A stretch of 64,000 bases of DNA from Toxorhynchites rutilus septentrionalis (Eukaryota > Arthropoda > Insecta > Diptera > Culicidae), in the NCBI RefSeq assembly GCF_029784135.1, contig NC_073746.1, positions 251,476,494 through 251,540,493 of the forward strand, in the 5' to 3' direction. A program made the translations under genes and the position numbers. Under the pieces are notes generated by a model that did not search any database, was not told the origin of the DNA, and saw only the letters and a program-made list of their open reading frames with translations. Position 1 is the first letter of the stretch; each line of letters begins with the position of its first letter. Shown here in pieces: positions 1 through 10,287 of this stretch.

Positions 1-599
1 TAATATAGGGTGTGTATTGGTCATCGCTAGCCACTTCTTTTTTCCATCGGATTCCGTCGAGAAGCGTTCATCTTTTGAGTTTGAACTTGGGTAGACTGTA
101 CACAGCGTAGTTGCTCTCCGCAATTGACCTGAACCAGCGAATATGCGCAAGGAACACAATGAATGATATTTGGGATTAGCAAATCATTCTCATTATGCAA
201 GTTTCGGTGATTCGAGCTTTAAATAGTCAATAACGACGCCGACCACGTCCTTACAGTCACCGGGGGGAAGGGAAGAAATGTTAGTATGATATTTACTACC
301 AGAAGCGTCGCCGTGGTTCACTTGCGATTATCATGAAAGGAAAAATTGTTAGTAGGAATGGGTAGAAGAATCAGGATTCGATGTGGTGAGTAATGTGATT
401 CTGAAAACGCGAACTCTCAACTATTCGACGAAACGAGATTTTGAAAACAGTAGTAAATGAAACCGTGAAAAAATTAAACAATCAAACATTCTTGGATGTA
501 ACGGCTCTTTTCTCTACAACGAAAGTATATCCAGATAAAGAAGCAACTTTACGGAGGAGAATATGATTTTTGAAAATTTTATCATAAAATTTGTCAAAT
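1..599. other. Intergenic, nothing recognised
   Basis: No long reading frame, tRNA-like fold or terminal repeat was recognised here. The sequence is moderately AT-rich and looks like old unassigned nuclear DNA. Confidence 0.5.
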
Positions 600-960
600 T
601 CCAGATCAAAGTTCAGTAACTATAACTGGCTCGAATATTCGTTAATAAAAATTCCTTTAATCATTGTCCGCGCATCAAACAAAATGTATTCATCTATCTG
701 AGCGGGAAAATATTTACTGATGCTACTTTGAAACAGTTTTATGAAATTTTGCATCCTGTATTCCACCTGAATCAACTAGACTTTTAAAAATAGTTTGCAC
801 CTCATTAGTCAAAAAAATTTCTTCCCTTTTATGTCGAACAATTCTAATAAAATAATCAAAATTAACAGCAGTTTCAGCAACATTGTCTGAACAAGGACAA
901 ATTATGTTTGAAACGATCTGTGGTGAAAAGGAGCCGCAGTTTGAGACCCTGGTTTCCAAA
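600..960 (-). pseudogene. hAT-like transposon relic (internal part)
   Basis: Read on the minus strand, this stretch resembles 33235-33430 and joins on to sequence like 24620-24700. Shared landmarks are 'cgacataaaagggaagaa', 'tagttgattcaggtg' and 'caaagtagcatcagtaaa'. A short frame (723-959) survives but has no motif of its own. The hAT assignment comes from the 24.6-kb relative, whose end reads like a hAT C-terminal dimerisation domain (V-E-R-V-F, then W-T-x-x-x-x-R-x-S-x-E-T-V-K). No ends or target duplication are visible, so this is a degraded fragment. Confidence 0.5.
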
Positions 961-1553
961 TTAATCGTAGTACAACAAGACGTTCCTTTTGTGAATGAAA
1001 ATAGGAAGTTAATCGGTCAAAAATACTGAGAAACCTCTCGATAAAAGTCCAAGTGAAAGGAAGAGTGCGTTACCATGCTCATGCAATTTTGCCCGAGTTT
1101 CATGCCTAAACTTAGAATACCGTCATCTCTCACCAAAGAAAAACCATGCGCTTTTCACTTTCTCCGGCGAATATATAAAGAGCCAGTGTGGGCTAGTTGG
1201 GAGAAACCTTGGTGCGAATGAGTCACACTCACCTACACTCTCTTTATTCTTGAGAGTTCGAGTATGCGAAAACCTGTGTCCAGCACTGAAGCGTGCTGAT
1301 CCGCACTCTGCTACACTGAGGAATACACCGAAGAGTAAACGGAAGAGCGCAATCTCATTTGACGTATAATCCATACGCATGTTTCAACTCGGTTCACTTT
1401 GTTCAGCGAACCACAGCGCTATGTTAACTGAAAGCCACTTCTGTTCTTGTACCTGTGCACATACGTCAGAGCGCACAGGTAAAAGCTTATCAGTGTACTC
1501 TCCAGTGCATTTATCCGCTATACTGTAGAAAGTTTGTGCGCTGTCTTTTCACA
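961..1553. other. Intergenic, nothing recognised
   Basis: Only short frames. Nothing repeat-like was recognised apart from the start of the hAT MITE target site at its right end. Confidence 0.4.
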
Positions 1554-1561
1554 CTCTAGCG

Positions 1562-1894
1562 CAGTGGTGTTCAACCTTTTTGGCAGAGGGGCCACAAACA
1601 CATGTTAGGCATGGTGTTGCGGGCCGCAAAACAAAAATAAATGTACTACGAAATTATAACCGGTGAGAAAAAAACATTATAAAAATTCAAGAATAAAACT
1701 CTTTTAGTACAAACATTTGGTAGCACTGACAAGAGCCAATGAATGAATGCTTTAACTGAGTGAGGGACACGGATCTTCGCCATTATTTATAGATTTTTGT
1801 GTATGAGTTCCAAACATCATACACACCAGATGGGCCAACCAGAAGAGCCCACCGGGCCACATGCGGCCCGCGGGCCGCAGGTTGAGTATCGCTG
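1562..1894. mobile_element. hAT-type MITE with 8-bp target duplication
   Basis: A 333-bp non-coding element bounded by imperfect inverted ends. The left end starts cagtggtgttcaacct; the right end, reverse-complemented, starts cagcgatactcaacct. The ends are rich in GGCC/GCGGCCCGC. Both sides carry the identical 8-bp sequence ctctagcg (1554-1561 and 1895-1902), the target-duplication length of hAT transposons. CAG starts and 'TCAACC' are common in hAT ends. It holds no transposase and must have been moved by one supplied elsewhere. An exact 8-bp duplication suggests a fairly recent insertion. Confidence 0.85.
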
Positions 1895-1902
1895 CTCTAG
1901 CG

Positions 1903-2575
1903 CGACCGCAAACTGATCTTCCTTCATCTTGCGCTCGCGTAAATCCAGAACTATGGTGATTATAGACCAAAGAGGAGCGCGCTCGTTGAGGATGTCGGAG
2001 TAGGTGGAATTTTTGAATTTTGCTTGAATTTTGAGTTTCTCTTCGCTACACAGAAGACATGGACATCACTGGCCTTACCTAAACGAAAATATGATGTTGT
2101 GACTGGTCTTTGCGCCCCCAGTTTTGCCGTCTGAAACGAGCAAAATCAGCCACTTCACAATTCAGCGTTCGAAATTTCTTTTGCCGTTCTTCGAAAGGTA
2201 CTGACATCGTATGATTTGTGGATTATCTTTTTGAGAATTTGGAAGTGGGAGATGTGGATGTGAAGTTGTGGACGTGGATTTGAGGATTATCTTTTTTTAA
2301 ATTTGGGAGTGGGAGATGTAATTTTGCTAAGAGATACTGAAAAAATACTTAAACATCCAATAAGTTCAGTGTTTCAGTGTCGCTCAATACAGCAAGCATT
2401 TGTTAATACGGAGACTGAGAGTTATTTTTTAAATTATATTGCTTCGCTGTTTTGTGAACAGTTTGCATGAACTGTCCATGAATTAAATGTATGATTAATT
2501 CATAGTTTATTTACAATACATCTGCACTGAAATATGCATAAGAAGCAACATAATGAACTATGTAGTCTTTCGTCG
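1903..2575. other. Intergenic with a short local duplication
   Basis: A short phrase, 'gattatctttttgagaatttgg' followed by 'agtgggagatgt', occurs at about 2221-2258 and again, altered, at about 2284-2320. No gene was seen. Confidence 0.4.
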
Positions 2576-2825
2576 TTACAATATCGACGTTTGGTGGCGA
2601 TATCCGTTTGGTGAGACGAATGAATCTTTATCAGATTAGCAGACCAGAAAGCAGTTTTGAATTGTTAAAATTTGAATGAAATCTCTAAAATCTAAAATAA
2701 TCTAAATAATAATTATCTAATTACTCAAAACTAAATAATGAATTATCTAATTACTCAAAACGTGTTGTCCTGACTCCTACTTAACCATTATTTCTACCAA
2801 AACTCATCGTTATAATATAAAGTTC
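2576..2825. repeat. Dispersed repeat, copy 1
   Basis: Similar in order and wording to 13965-14160: 'gtcgacgtttggtggcga', then 'atcagat', 'aaaatttgaatgaa', 'ttacttgaaac/ttactcaaaac' and 'ctgact'. Its right part (2797-2821) is also the inverse of 3798-3822. No coding capacity was recognised. Confidence 0.5.
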
Positions 2826-3234
2826 TTATCAAACAGATCTTTGTTTTATATTTTATCACAGTTGAAAAAAACTTTTATTATATCATATAAAGTGTGTTTA
2901 TTCCACCTGAGAACCATTTTATTTTTTGCTTCACTAATTGGTAGACGTTTTATGAGTTTATTTATGTTCTGAATTCAGTAACTTTTTCGCGCTGTACGTT
3001 TCTTCAAACTCCGCTCTATGGTGAGATTGGAGAATAAAGAGATCTGGGTAAATTGCGTGAAACGGTGGACCAAATTCCATGGGAGAACTTTTTTAACACT
3101 TCTGATATCGATAGTGTCACTCAGTTTTTCATCATGAATATCACAGAAGTTCATAACTATTGTATTCCTGTTCGGAATCTTTGTCTCCTTGCTTCACGGC
3201 AACGGTTAATATCTTTTTCGTAGTGTCGGTTTGA

Positions 3235-3375
3235 AGTGCTCCGGTGGCCGAGTGGTTAGTGTGCCACTTATCATGCCGGAGGTTCGGGTTCGATTCCCGT
3301 TCTGCCGAGGGATTTTTCGTCAAAGAAATTTCCTTCGACTTGCACTGTGGTCACGCGTATTCCAGAGCCACTACT
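3235..3375 (+). mobile_element. tRNA-derived SINE (copy 1, 3' truncated)
   Basis: A tRNA-like head with a box A-type sequence (tggccgagtggttagtg, about 3245-3261) and a box B-type sequence (ggttcgattcccg, about 3288-3300), the internal RNA polymerase III promoter layout of tRNA-derived SINEs. It is followed by the tail seen in the minus-strand copy at 18143-18425 ('cgtcaaagaaatttccttcg', 'cttgcactgtggtcacgcg'). It stops about 140 bp in, where the copy at 18 kb continues, so the 3' part is lost or replaced by the tandem repeat that follows. It is not a functional tRNA gene: there is no proper acceptor stem and the anticodon arm is disrupted. Confidence 0.75.
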
Positions 3376-3377
3376 GA

Positions 3378-3690
3378 CATACAAATGAAACACAAATTTC
3401 TGCATTACTCGAGAATTAATCATGCAAACGAAACCGAATTTGGCATGTGGAGATTTTAGGGTTCAATAAATGATTCTATGGTGGTTAGATACACCTCCCC
3501 CTCTCTTAGGGTGGGGGGGTGTCTGTGCCATACAAATGAAACACAAATTTCTGCATTACTCGAGAATTAATCAGGCAAACGAAACCAAATTAGGTATATG
3601 GAGGTTTTAGGGGGCACGAAACGTTTCTATGATGAATAGACACTCCTCCCCCCTCTCTAAGGGAAGAAGAGGGGAGGGGTCTGTCTTTAT
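3378..3690. repeat. Two-copy tandem repeat, about 151-bp period
   Basis: The phrase 'catacaaatgaaacacaaat' begins at 3378 and again at 3529. Each unit continues through 'ctgcattactcgagaattaa' and ends with C-rich and G-rich runs that can pair ('cctccccctctcttagggtggggggg'-like, split across the unit). The second unit is more diverged. No coding role was seen. Confidence 0.75.
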
Positions 3691-3905
3691 TTTATCATGT
3701 TTTCTGTATCAAACGTTTATTCCATCTAACGGAGAAATATGTTATTTGCAAGTGGTTCTTGCAAATCTTGAACGAGAATTGTGTCTGAAAATATTCTGAT
3801 ATTATAATGATGAGTTTTGGTAGAAGTACTAGGAATCTTATAGTAACAGGTAAATTCAACGGGGTCGACTAGAAGATCAATCAATGAACAGTTATGCGAT
3901 TGGAC
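3691..3905. repeat. Flank carrying the inverse of 2797-2821
   Basis: Positions 3798-3822 read atattataatgatgagtttt followed by ggtag. This is the near-exact inverse of 2797-2821. About 1 kb separates the arms, with the SINE and tandem repeat between them. Confidence 0.5.
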
Positions 3906-4180
3906 TCATGAACTTGCGCTTAGTAAGAAAACGTGAATGTTTGAAAGTATTAATAACAAAAAATAAATTTTGGGCGGAACGAAGTTTGCCGGGTCAGTTA
4001 GTGGGATAAAAAAACATGGTGCATTGAACAAAACTATTCTCCATAGATCCCTGAATTTCGTCCCATCGAATACTTGACAATCGTGAAGAAAAACGCGAGA
4101 AAAACGAAAGGGAAGGCCGACAATGGAACATATTTCGCTAGTATGCGGAGAAAAGTTTCGTAACAAATTACTCTTCATGC
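3906..4180. repeat. Repeat end shared with 28166-28250
   Basis: Contains 'cggaacgaagtttgccgggt' followed by 'cagttagt' (about 3974-4001), matched at 28 kb by 'ggacgaagttcgccgg' and then 'ttaattagt'. Such terminal phrases are common in insect repeats and resemble Helitron 3' ends (CTAG/T with a short hairpin), but the class is a guess. Confidence 0.4.
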
Positions 4181-4313
4181 CATGTCATGACATGTCATGT
4201 CAAACGGAGCAGTTATGTCAACAATGTGTAAATAATAGAGGTCAGTACTGTATACTTTAGTGTACGATAAGTAAACGATTCATTGAACCACAGAAAAATA
4301 ATTTCTTCTAATT

Positions 4314-5157
4314 GAAGGGCTCGAAATGAAAGGTGTGTAAGTCACATCATCGACTTCTCTACATCGACTCTCTCTTTTGGTTATAACGTTTGCTGCACTT
4401 GGATTTGTTCGTCGGTGCACCAATAACTTCAGAGATGTTTACGCAATCAAATCGCTATACTGCTCCTTAGTACGTAGCATTTTGGAGTATGCTGCCTGCG
4501 TGTGGTCTCCGTTTCACAGCACCCAAATCACACGAATGGAGAGAGTACAGCGTAGTTTCATTAGATATGCTCTCCGAAAACTCCCTTGGATAGATCCAGA
4601 CCATCTCCCCGACTACTCGAGCCGCTGCAGACTGATCGCGTTGGAATCGTTAGCTTCTAGGCGTGCCAACCTTCAAAAAATATTGGTGTTTGATCTGTTA
4701 AATGGAAATTTTGACTGTCCATCCTTATTATATAATGTATCACTCTATGTACCATTCCGACAACTACGTGAGCGAGATTTGTTGTTTATCAATCGCCATA
4801 GGACTTCCTACGGATTCCATAACCCCTTAGAGAATTGTTTCCGTGGATTCAATAGTGCTTGTGCCGTGTTCGATTTTAACGTGTCCAAAACTATCTTTAA
4901 AAATAGGATTAAGAATTTAATATAAGGATTCAGTCTGTGGAATTATAATTAATTCGAGACGGTGATAAATAAATAAATAAATAACTTAGCATGCAAACAC
5001 ACAGCTGTATTTGACAATCTGAAGATAGGTCAAAACCTCATCTATCGGATTCTATAGCAAACTCAAATTGAAACGTTTATGCGGTCGAGTTATTAACTAG
5101 AAAGAAAGTTGATGAAAAGAAATCGATCAAGTCACTTACACCCCTTTCCTTCTGAGC
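4314..5157. mobile_element. MITE with about 40-bp inverted ends, split by a LINE
   Basis: The left end reads gggctcgaaatgaaaggtgt and then 'gtaagtcacatcatcgac'. The right end, inverted, reads ggctcagaaggaaaggggtg and then 'taagtgacttgatcgat'. The interior matches, in inverse orientation, 30976-31229, which has no insertion. Removing the LINE at 4388-4980 leaves an element of about 250 bp like the 31-kb copy. No coding capacity; superfamily not determined. Confidence 0.75.
4388..4980 (+). mobile_element. 5'-truncated LINE (Jockey/I/R1-like) 3' end
   Basis: The frame from 4388 to 4925 encodes about 178 residues resembling the region after the reverse-transcriptase domain of insect non-LTR retrotransposons: a Y-C-S-L-V-R-S-I-L-E-Y-A-A-C-V-W-S-P motif near its start, then an I-T-R-M-E-R-V-Q-R-S-F-I-R-Y-A segment. 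A TAA stop is followed by a short 3' UTR and a (TAAA)n tail (about 4966-4980). The pentamer ataac flanks it at 4383-4387 and 4981-4985, a target-site duplication. Most of the element is missing, as in typical 5'-truncated retrotransposition. The frame is open but cannot make a working enzyme. Confidence 0.85.
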
Positions 5158-5413
5158 CACTCAATTGAAAATTCTGCTCTTCACATCTAATGCTGCTTGG
5201 GGGTAAGTTTTCATAACATTTTCTGTTAACCTGAAGCCATCACAGGGACTGTTTTCACAATGTGGTTGTACGTCTGCGCTCGCGATTTTACAGCAAATTG
5301 TTTGAAAACCCAATATTTTTCGAAGGTAAGAATTTACGTTGGTCGGTTTTGTTTTGAAAAAGTTGTGCAGGCTGGAAGCCGAGACAAGAAATTTGATTTT
5401 GGACAGCCACATT
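5158..5413. other. Intergenic, unassigned
   Basis: A short minus-strand frame exists but shows no recognisable motif. Nothing else was seen. Confidence 0.35.
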
Positions 5414-5790
5414 AAAAATCCAGCGTGGTACTAAAATCGTGAAATCGCTGAAATTGGCTAAATGTACCGTGTATGATGTGCTAGAACGTTTCCGTGAACG
5501 TACAAATGTTGTTTGGATGTATCAGGGGACGCGTCGTAGTGGAACTCACGATCGGAAGTTGAGGTTGAACGTATTGAGAACTATTGAGGCAAACCCGGGA
5601 CTCTCGGACTACGATATCGTTAAAAAACACAACTCTAACCAAAGCATCATCCGGAGAATCTGTATGCGCCTGTAGGCAACCAAACTGAACCCTACAATTA
5701 GCTGATAAACCCTCACATGCTGCTTCCGAAGGACTCACTTTTGAGCCATTGATACTGGGAAAAGGGTCCACCATAACCAAAACCACGCCT
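5414..5790 (+). pseudogene. DD37E transposase relic, N-terminal part
   Basis: A frame at about 5439-5675 encodes paired helix-turn-helix DNA-binding segments like those of the intact transposase at 19939-20949. Matching blocks are R-R-S-G-T-x-D-R-K-L-R and N-P-G-L-S-D-x-D-I-V/A-x-K-x-x-x-x-Q-S-x-x-R-R-I. It ends in stops and shifted frames before any catalytic residue. No terminal repeats were recognised. It is an old decayed copy of the same superfamily. Confidence 0.7.
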
Positions 5791-6152
5791 CATTATGCGA
5801 GGCGTAATGTGTTTCTCAGTAAATTTTTGCAAGTAAGAGAAAATTTCAATTGTGACTTCATAGGTCCAGTTTTTTCATACATGTACTCACTACATTAATA
5901 ATGATTTATAAAAATAAGAAACAACGTATAAATCTATCTCATTTGCCATGATATGTGCAAGTGTCCACTTTACCTAAAACCGAAAAAAATGTCACTATTC
6001 TTCGAAAAGAGCAGATTGTAGCAATATATGGAAATCGGCAGAGTCCAAATGGTGACCACTTTACTTCCACTACTTTTAAATGCCACAAACTACAAATATA
6101 TTTTTCTCAATCATTCACTACTAATCGAAATTCGAAAATTAGGAATCAAATA
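5791..6152. other. AT-rich intergenic, nothing recognised
   Basis: No motif, repeat end or gene-like frame was recognised. Confidence 0.4.
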
Positions 6153-6154
6153 TA

Positions 6155-7242
6155 AAGGGTGTGTCACATCAAATTGCATCACGGAAAAAACGATGTAGAA
6201 ATTTAATTTTTAGGAATTATATCTTCAGCTTTCGCTTATTATCAGATAAGAGTGTATAGATCACGTTGGCCATGCTTCACTGTCAATTTTTCGTAAATTT
6301 GGAAAAATGTCGTCGAACGAAAAAGAGCGTCGTGAATTAATCCTGCGCACTCATTTCGAGAATCCGGAGTTGTCACATCGGGACATCGGTAAGATGCTGG
6401 GAATCGTCCAATCCACGGTCATCAGAGTACTAAAACGATACTTCGAGAACCTAACCATCGACCGGAAGGTGAAGAACGGCAAAAATGGATGCTTCGTCAG
6501 TGAAAAAGATCACAAGCGCGTAGTTAAGCAGTTTAGACGTGATCCGAGAAGTTCGGTCCGGGATGTCGCCAATAAGCTGAATTTGTCAAGTTCATTCGTC
6601 CAGCGGACCAAGCAGCGGGAGGGCCTGCGTACACACAAGGTACAGAAGGCTCCTAACCGCGACGAAAGGCAAAACATGGTGGGGAAGACGCGAGCCCGGA
6701 AGCTGTACACCGAAATGCTGACGAAGCCGCATTGCCTGGTAATGGACCTGGTTAAGGAGTGCCTACTGAAGCGCTTACTACCACTATTGAAGCAGCACGA
6801 GGGCCCGACCATCTTCTGGCCGGATCTCGCTTCGTGCCACTATTCAAAGGACGTGTTGGAGTGGTACGAAGCCAACGGGGTCACCTTCGTGCCAAAGGAA
6901 ATGAACCCGCCCAACGCGCCGGAGCTTCGCCCAATAGAGAAATATTGGGCGATTATGAAGCAGGCCCTCCGGAAGAACCCAAAAGTTGTCAAATCGGAGG
7001 CGGACTTCAAGAGAAAATGGATTTCTGTTAAAAAAAACTACAACCTGACGTTGTACAGAACACTATGGACGGGGTAAAGAGGAAGGTGCGAGCATAAGGG
7101 CTTGGGCTCGAAGTATGAATAAAAAGAAAATGCCAAAAGTTGTTTAATAGTTTTTATTTTACTGTCTAAAATTTTCAAAAGGTCTACTGGGCGAATTTCT
7201 ACAGCGTTTTTTCCGTGATGCAATTTGATGTGACACACCCTT
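6155..7242 (+). mobile_element. DD37E Tc1/mariner element, internally deleted (copy 1)
   Basis: Bounded by near-perfect inverted ends of about 50 bp starting aagggtgtgtcacatcaaat. TA occurs at both sides (6153-6154 and 7243-7244), the Tc1/mariner target duplication. It has the same ends and interior as the elements at 7549 and 25039, but about 200 bp of the transposase gene is missing, giving 1,088 bp instead of about 1,300. The ends remain suitable for mobilisation by a related transposase. Confidence 0.92.
6307..7077 (+). pseudogene. DD37E transposase, internal deletion (copy 1)
   Basis: The 256-residue frame keeps the N-terminal helix-turn-helix region and the W-P-D-L-A-S-C-H-Y and R-P-I-E-K-Y-W catalytic blocks. 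The first catalytic block (M-D-D-E-T-Y in the 25-kb copy) is cut after M-D and joined directly to the L-K-E-C-L-like block, so one of the three acidic residues and about 65 residues of the RNase H-like fold are gone. The C-terminus is also shifted by a shortened A-run near 7029-7036, as in the 25-kb copy. Catalysis is not expected. The frame stays open across the deletion, so a DNA-binding product is conceivable. Confidence 0.9.
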
Positions 7243-7244
7243 TA

Positions 7245-7546
7245 TCACGGCTACAATAACACGTTCTTTGGAACATCTAATCTACGCAACATAATAACTA
7301 ACTCTAGAAAAATGTGTTTGTATTCCAAACAAAACACCACCCGTTGACCATTATATTAAAATCAGCACCGTATCAAGTGGCATTTCGATGCTAATCACGT
7401 TAGAGCTTGTGTGTACGATTTTGGCCATGCTCACGGAAGAAGCCGAAGAAAAAAATTGATTCATATCCAGATTCAACGCTCCCAACTCCTATCGCGGGAG
7501 ATCTCCCCCTTCCCAGCAAGGATTGACCAGCCAAACAAATTGTGTG
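7245..7546. other. Spacer between two DD37E copies
   Basis: About 300 bp of unassigned sequence separates copies 1 and 2, which point the same way. The outer flanks of the two elements do not match, so this is not an obvious tandem duplication. Confidence 0.4.
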
Positions 7547-7548
7547 TA

Positions 7549-8852
7549 AAGGGTGTGTCACATCAAATTGCATCTCGGAAAAAACGATGTAGAAATTTAA
7601 TTTTTAGGAATTATATCTTCAGCTTTCGCTTATAATCAGATAAGAGTGTATAGATCACGTTGGCCATGCTTCACTGTCAATTTTTCGTAAATTTGGAAAA
7701 ATGTCGTCGAACGAAAAAGAGCGTCGTGAAATAATCCTGTGCACTCATTTTGAGAATCCGGAGTTGTCACATCGGGACATCGGTAAGATGCTGGGAATCG
7801 TCCAATCCACGGTCAGCAGAGTACTAAAACGATACTTCGAGAACCTAACCATCGACCGGAAGGTGAAGAACGGCAAAAATGGATGCTCCGTCAGTGAAAA
7901 AGATCACAAGCGCGTAGTTAAGCAGTTTAGACGTGATCCGAGAAGTTCGGTCCGGGATGTCGCCAATAAGCTGAATTTGTCAAGTTCATTCGTCCAGCGG
8001 ACCAAGCAGCGGGAGGGCCTGCGTACATACAAGGTTCAGAAGGCTCCTAACCGCGACGAAAGGCAAAACATGGTGGGGAAGACGCGAGCCCGGAAGCTGT
8101 ACACCGAAATGCGGACGAGGACGACGAAACCTACGTCAAAGCGGACTTTTGTCAGCTGCCGGGCCTGTTGTTCTTCTCCGCAGAGGACAAATTCAGCGTT
8201 CCGGAGGAGATTCGCAAGCAGAAACTATCCAAGTTTGCCAAAAAGTACAAGGTGTGGAAAGCGATCTGCTCTTGCGGAAAGCGGAGCGCCCCCTTCGTGA
8301 TGACCGGCACGGTAAACGGGCAGGTTTACCTTAAGGAGTGCCTACAGAAGCGCTTACTACCACTATTGAAGCAGCACGAGGGCCCGACCATCTTCTGGCC
8401 GGATCTCGCTTCGTGCCACTATTCAAAGGACGTGTTGGAGTGGTGCGAAGCCAACGGGGTCACCTTCGTGCGAAAGGAAATGAACCCGCCCAACGCGCCG
8501 GAGCTTCGCCCAATAGAGAAATATTGGGCGATTATGAAGCAGGCCCTCCGGAAGAACCCAAAAGTTGTCAAATCGGAGGCGGACTACAAGAGAAAATGGA
8601 TTTCTGTTCAAAAAAAACTACAACCTGACGTTGTACAGAACCTTATGGACGGGGTAAAGAGGAAGGTGCGAGCATGCGGGCTTGGGCTCGAAGTATAAAA
8701 TAAATGAATATGATGAAATGAAGAATAAAAAAAAATGCCAAAAGTTGTTTAATAGTTTTTATTTTACTGTCTAAAATTTTCAAAAGGATCGGACTACTGG
8801 GCGAATTTCTACAGCGTTTTTTCCGTGATGCAATTTGATGTGACATACCCTT
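7549..8852 (+). mobile_element. DD37E Tc1/mariner element (copy 2)
   Basis: The inverted ends match copies 1 and 3, with TA at 7547-7548 and 8853-8854. The right end carries one change (gacataccc instead of gacacaccc). Nearly full length at 1,304 bp. Confidence 0.92.
7701..8698 (+). pseudogene. DD37E transposase, frameshifted (copy 2)
   Basis: The first frame (7701-8300) covers the helix-turn-helix region; the second (8168-8698) covers the rest. A small deletion at about 8111-8120 removes the stretch encoding L-T-K-P-H-C-L-V-M next to the first catalytic aspartate and shifts the frame. The C-terminal part preserves the ending lost from copies 1 and 3 (a K-L-Q-P-D-V-V-Q-N-L-M-D-G-V-K-R-K-V block), showing the family's normal length of about 338 residues. 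The second and third catalytic acids remain. Confidence 0.9.
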
Positions 8853-8854
8853 TA

Positions 8855-10287
8855 TGTGTTTGTGTGGGTGTGGACGAAGATGAGAATGATAATGTCACTC
8901 CCGTTGGCGCTGTCTGTTTCGGTAAAATTTATTCAATTTGTGCCGTTTTCGGAGCTACTGTTATCGCTGCTCTGGCGAAATATTAATATCGATCTATTGT
9001 ATGCAAGTATGTACAGAAGTCGAGCCCTGGCAATAAATCATTCCCGATTAATGAACAATGAAGCATTATTTTGCTGTTTATGTTTATCTGTGCTGACGTG
9101 TACCGTGGTGGTGGAGTGAGCGGTGGTGGGGCGGTTTGTGCAGAGATTCGCAGGTATTTGTTCACATCATCGTGTCCACTTATTATCCTTTATTTTTAGA
9201 GAAGGTCACGTTCGTTTGCGTCTGACTTTTACCAGACCTATCTAGAATCGATGGATTTTCAAGCTCGCAATTTAGCGTGCTTCAGATTTTTTCTATTTCT
9301 TTAACAAAAATACTTGAAGAGCAACTTGTGATTTCCAAAACAAAAAGTGAATTATTATATTCTTCGTCTTTGTCTATTCTGAATATTCTGGTCAAAACCA
9401 AGGTTATGTATCCCCTTGAACTATAAGATCTTGAAACCTGTGGTATTCTGTTCGGTTAACGAGTTGAATTGATGCACCTGACGAACACTAATTCGAAATT
9501 GTTTTGAGGTTGAATGCAGTCAACAGGGAAATGAAAGAAGGTTTGATTAGCGAAGGCTTGCTCTCACTGTTCCATGGCGTGTTAACTCATGGTGTGTGAC
9601 ATCTTTCCTTCGCATCACACTATCGAGTCGCCGGTGCAACTTTTGCAACTTGAAATTGTAAATTGAGGTCGTAAATTGTTACGAAAATCAGAAACAAAGT
9701 GAAATGTCGTTTTGCAAGCACTGCGAGGAGGACTTTGCTAGGTCGCCATGTTTTAGATCCCGTTGACAACATCTTTTGATTATCTGACACTGGCAGATTT
9801 ATTGTATTTTTTAAATGATTGTTTAAAAGTACCAATTAAATCAAATAAGATTGGTTAAAAAGGCTATGTGGCTGGCAAGCGTTAGAAGGTGTAATCGGAT
9901 TTAATTAAAACTATACCGAAATTATCTGAATGTTAGTATGACAAGAAAAAACATGTGATTAAGATCGTTCATCATGAGTAACATCAAAACAAACTAGGAT
10001 ATCGACAAATAAAATGACCATATGCTATAATGTGCTCAATAACAGCGTCATTTTTCATCACAATTCCCTTGCTAATGTTTATCTTAGTCATTAATTATTT
10101 CAAGAGGTTAAGCGTGAATAGAAACAGGTTTTCTATCCAACTACAATGATGATGATTGCACAATGATTCTATCTTCAGAATGCAAAATACCTTTGCATAG
10201 CAATAAGCAGCGATCGAAAGAATCTCTTCACCGTATTGCATCCATTGTTTTATAATTGTATATTGTTTTGTTTTGATATACACTCAC
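8855..10287. other. Intergenic / probable first intron side of the GPCR gene
   Basis: No further GPCR exon was recognised here on the minus strand, although the gene would continue this way. The sequence has only short frames and no recognised repeat ends. Confidence 0.4.

Noticed and set aside
1123..1380. 85-residue minus-strand frame
   Set aside because: No motif, no conserved context; treated as chance.
3240..3310. A functional nuclear tRNA gene
   Set aside because: Box A and box B are present but the acceptor and anticodon stems do not form, and the same head with the same tail recurs at 18.1-18.4 kb, so it is a SINE.
3906..4178. 90-residue minus-strand frame as a gene
   Set aside because: It overlaps a dispersed repeat end, has no recognisable motif, and the matching 28-kb copy does not keep the frame.
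7549..8852. Copies 1 and 2 of DD37E as one tandem segmental duplication
   Set aside because: Each has its own TA duplicates and the sequences just outside do not match.
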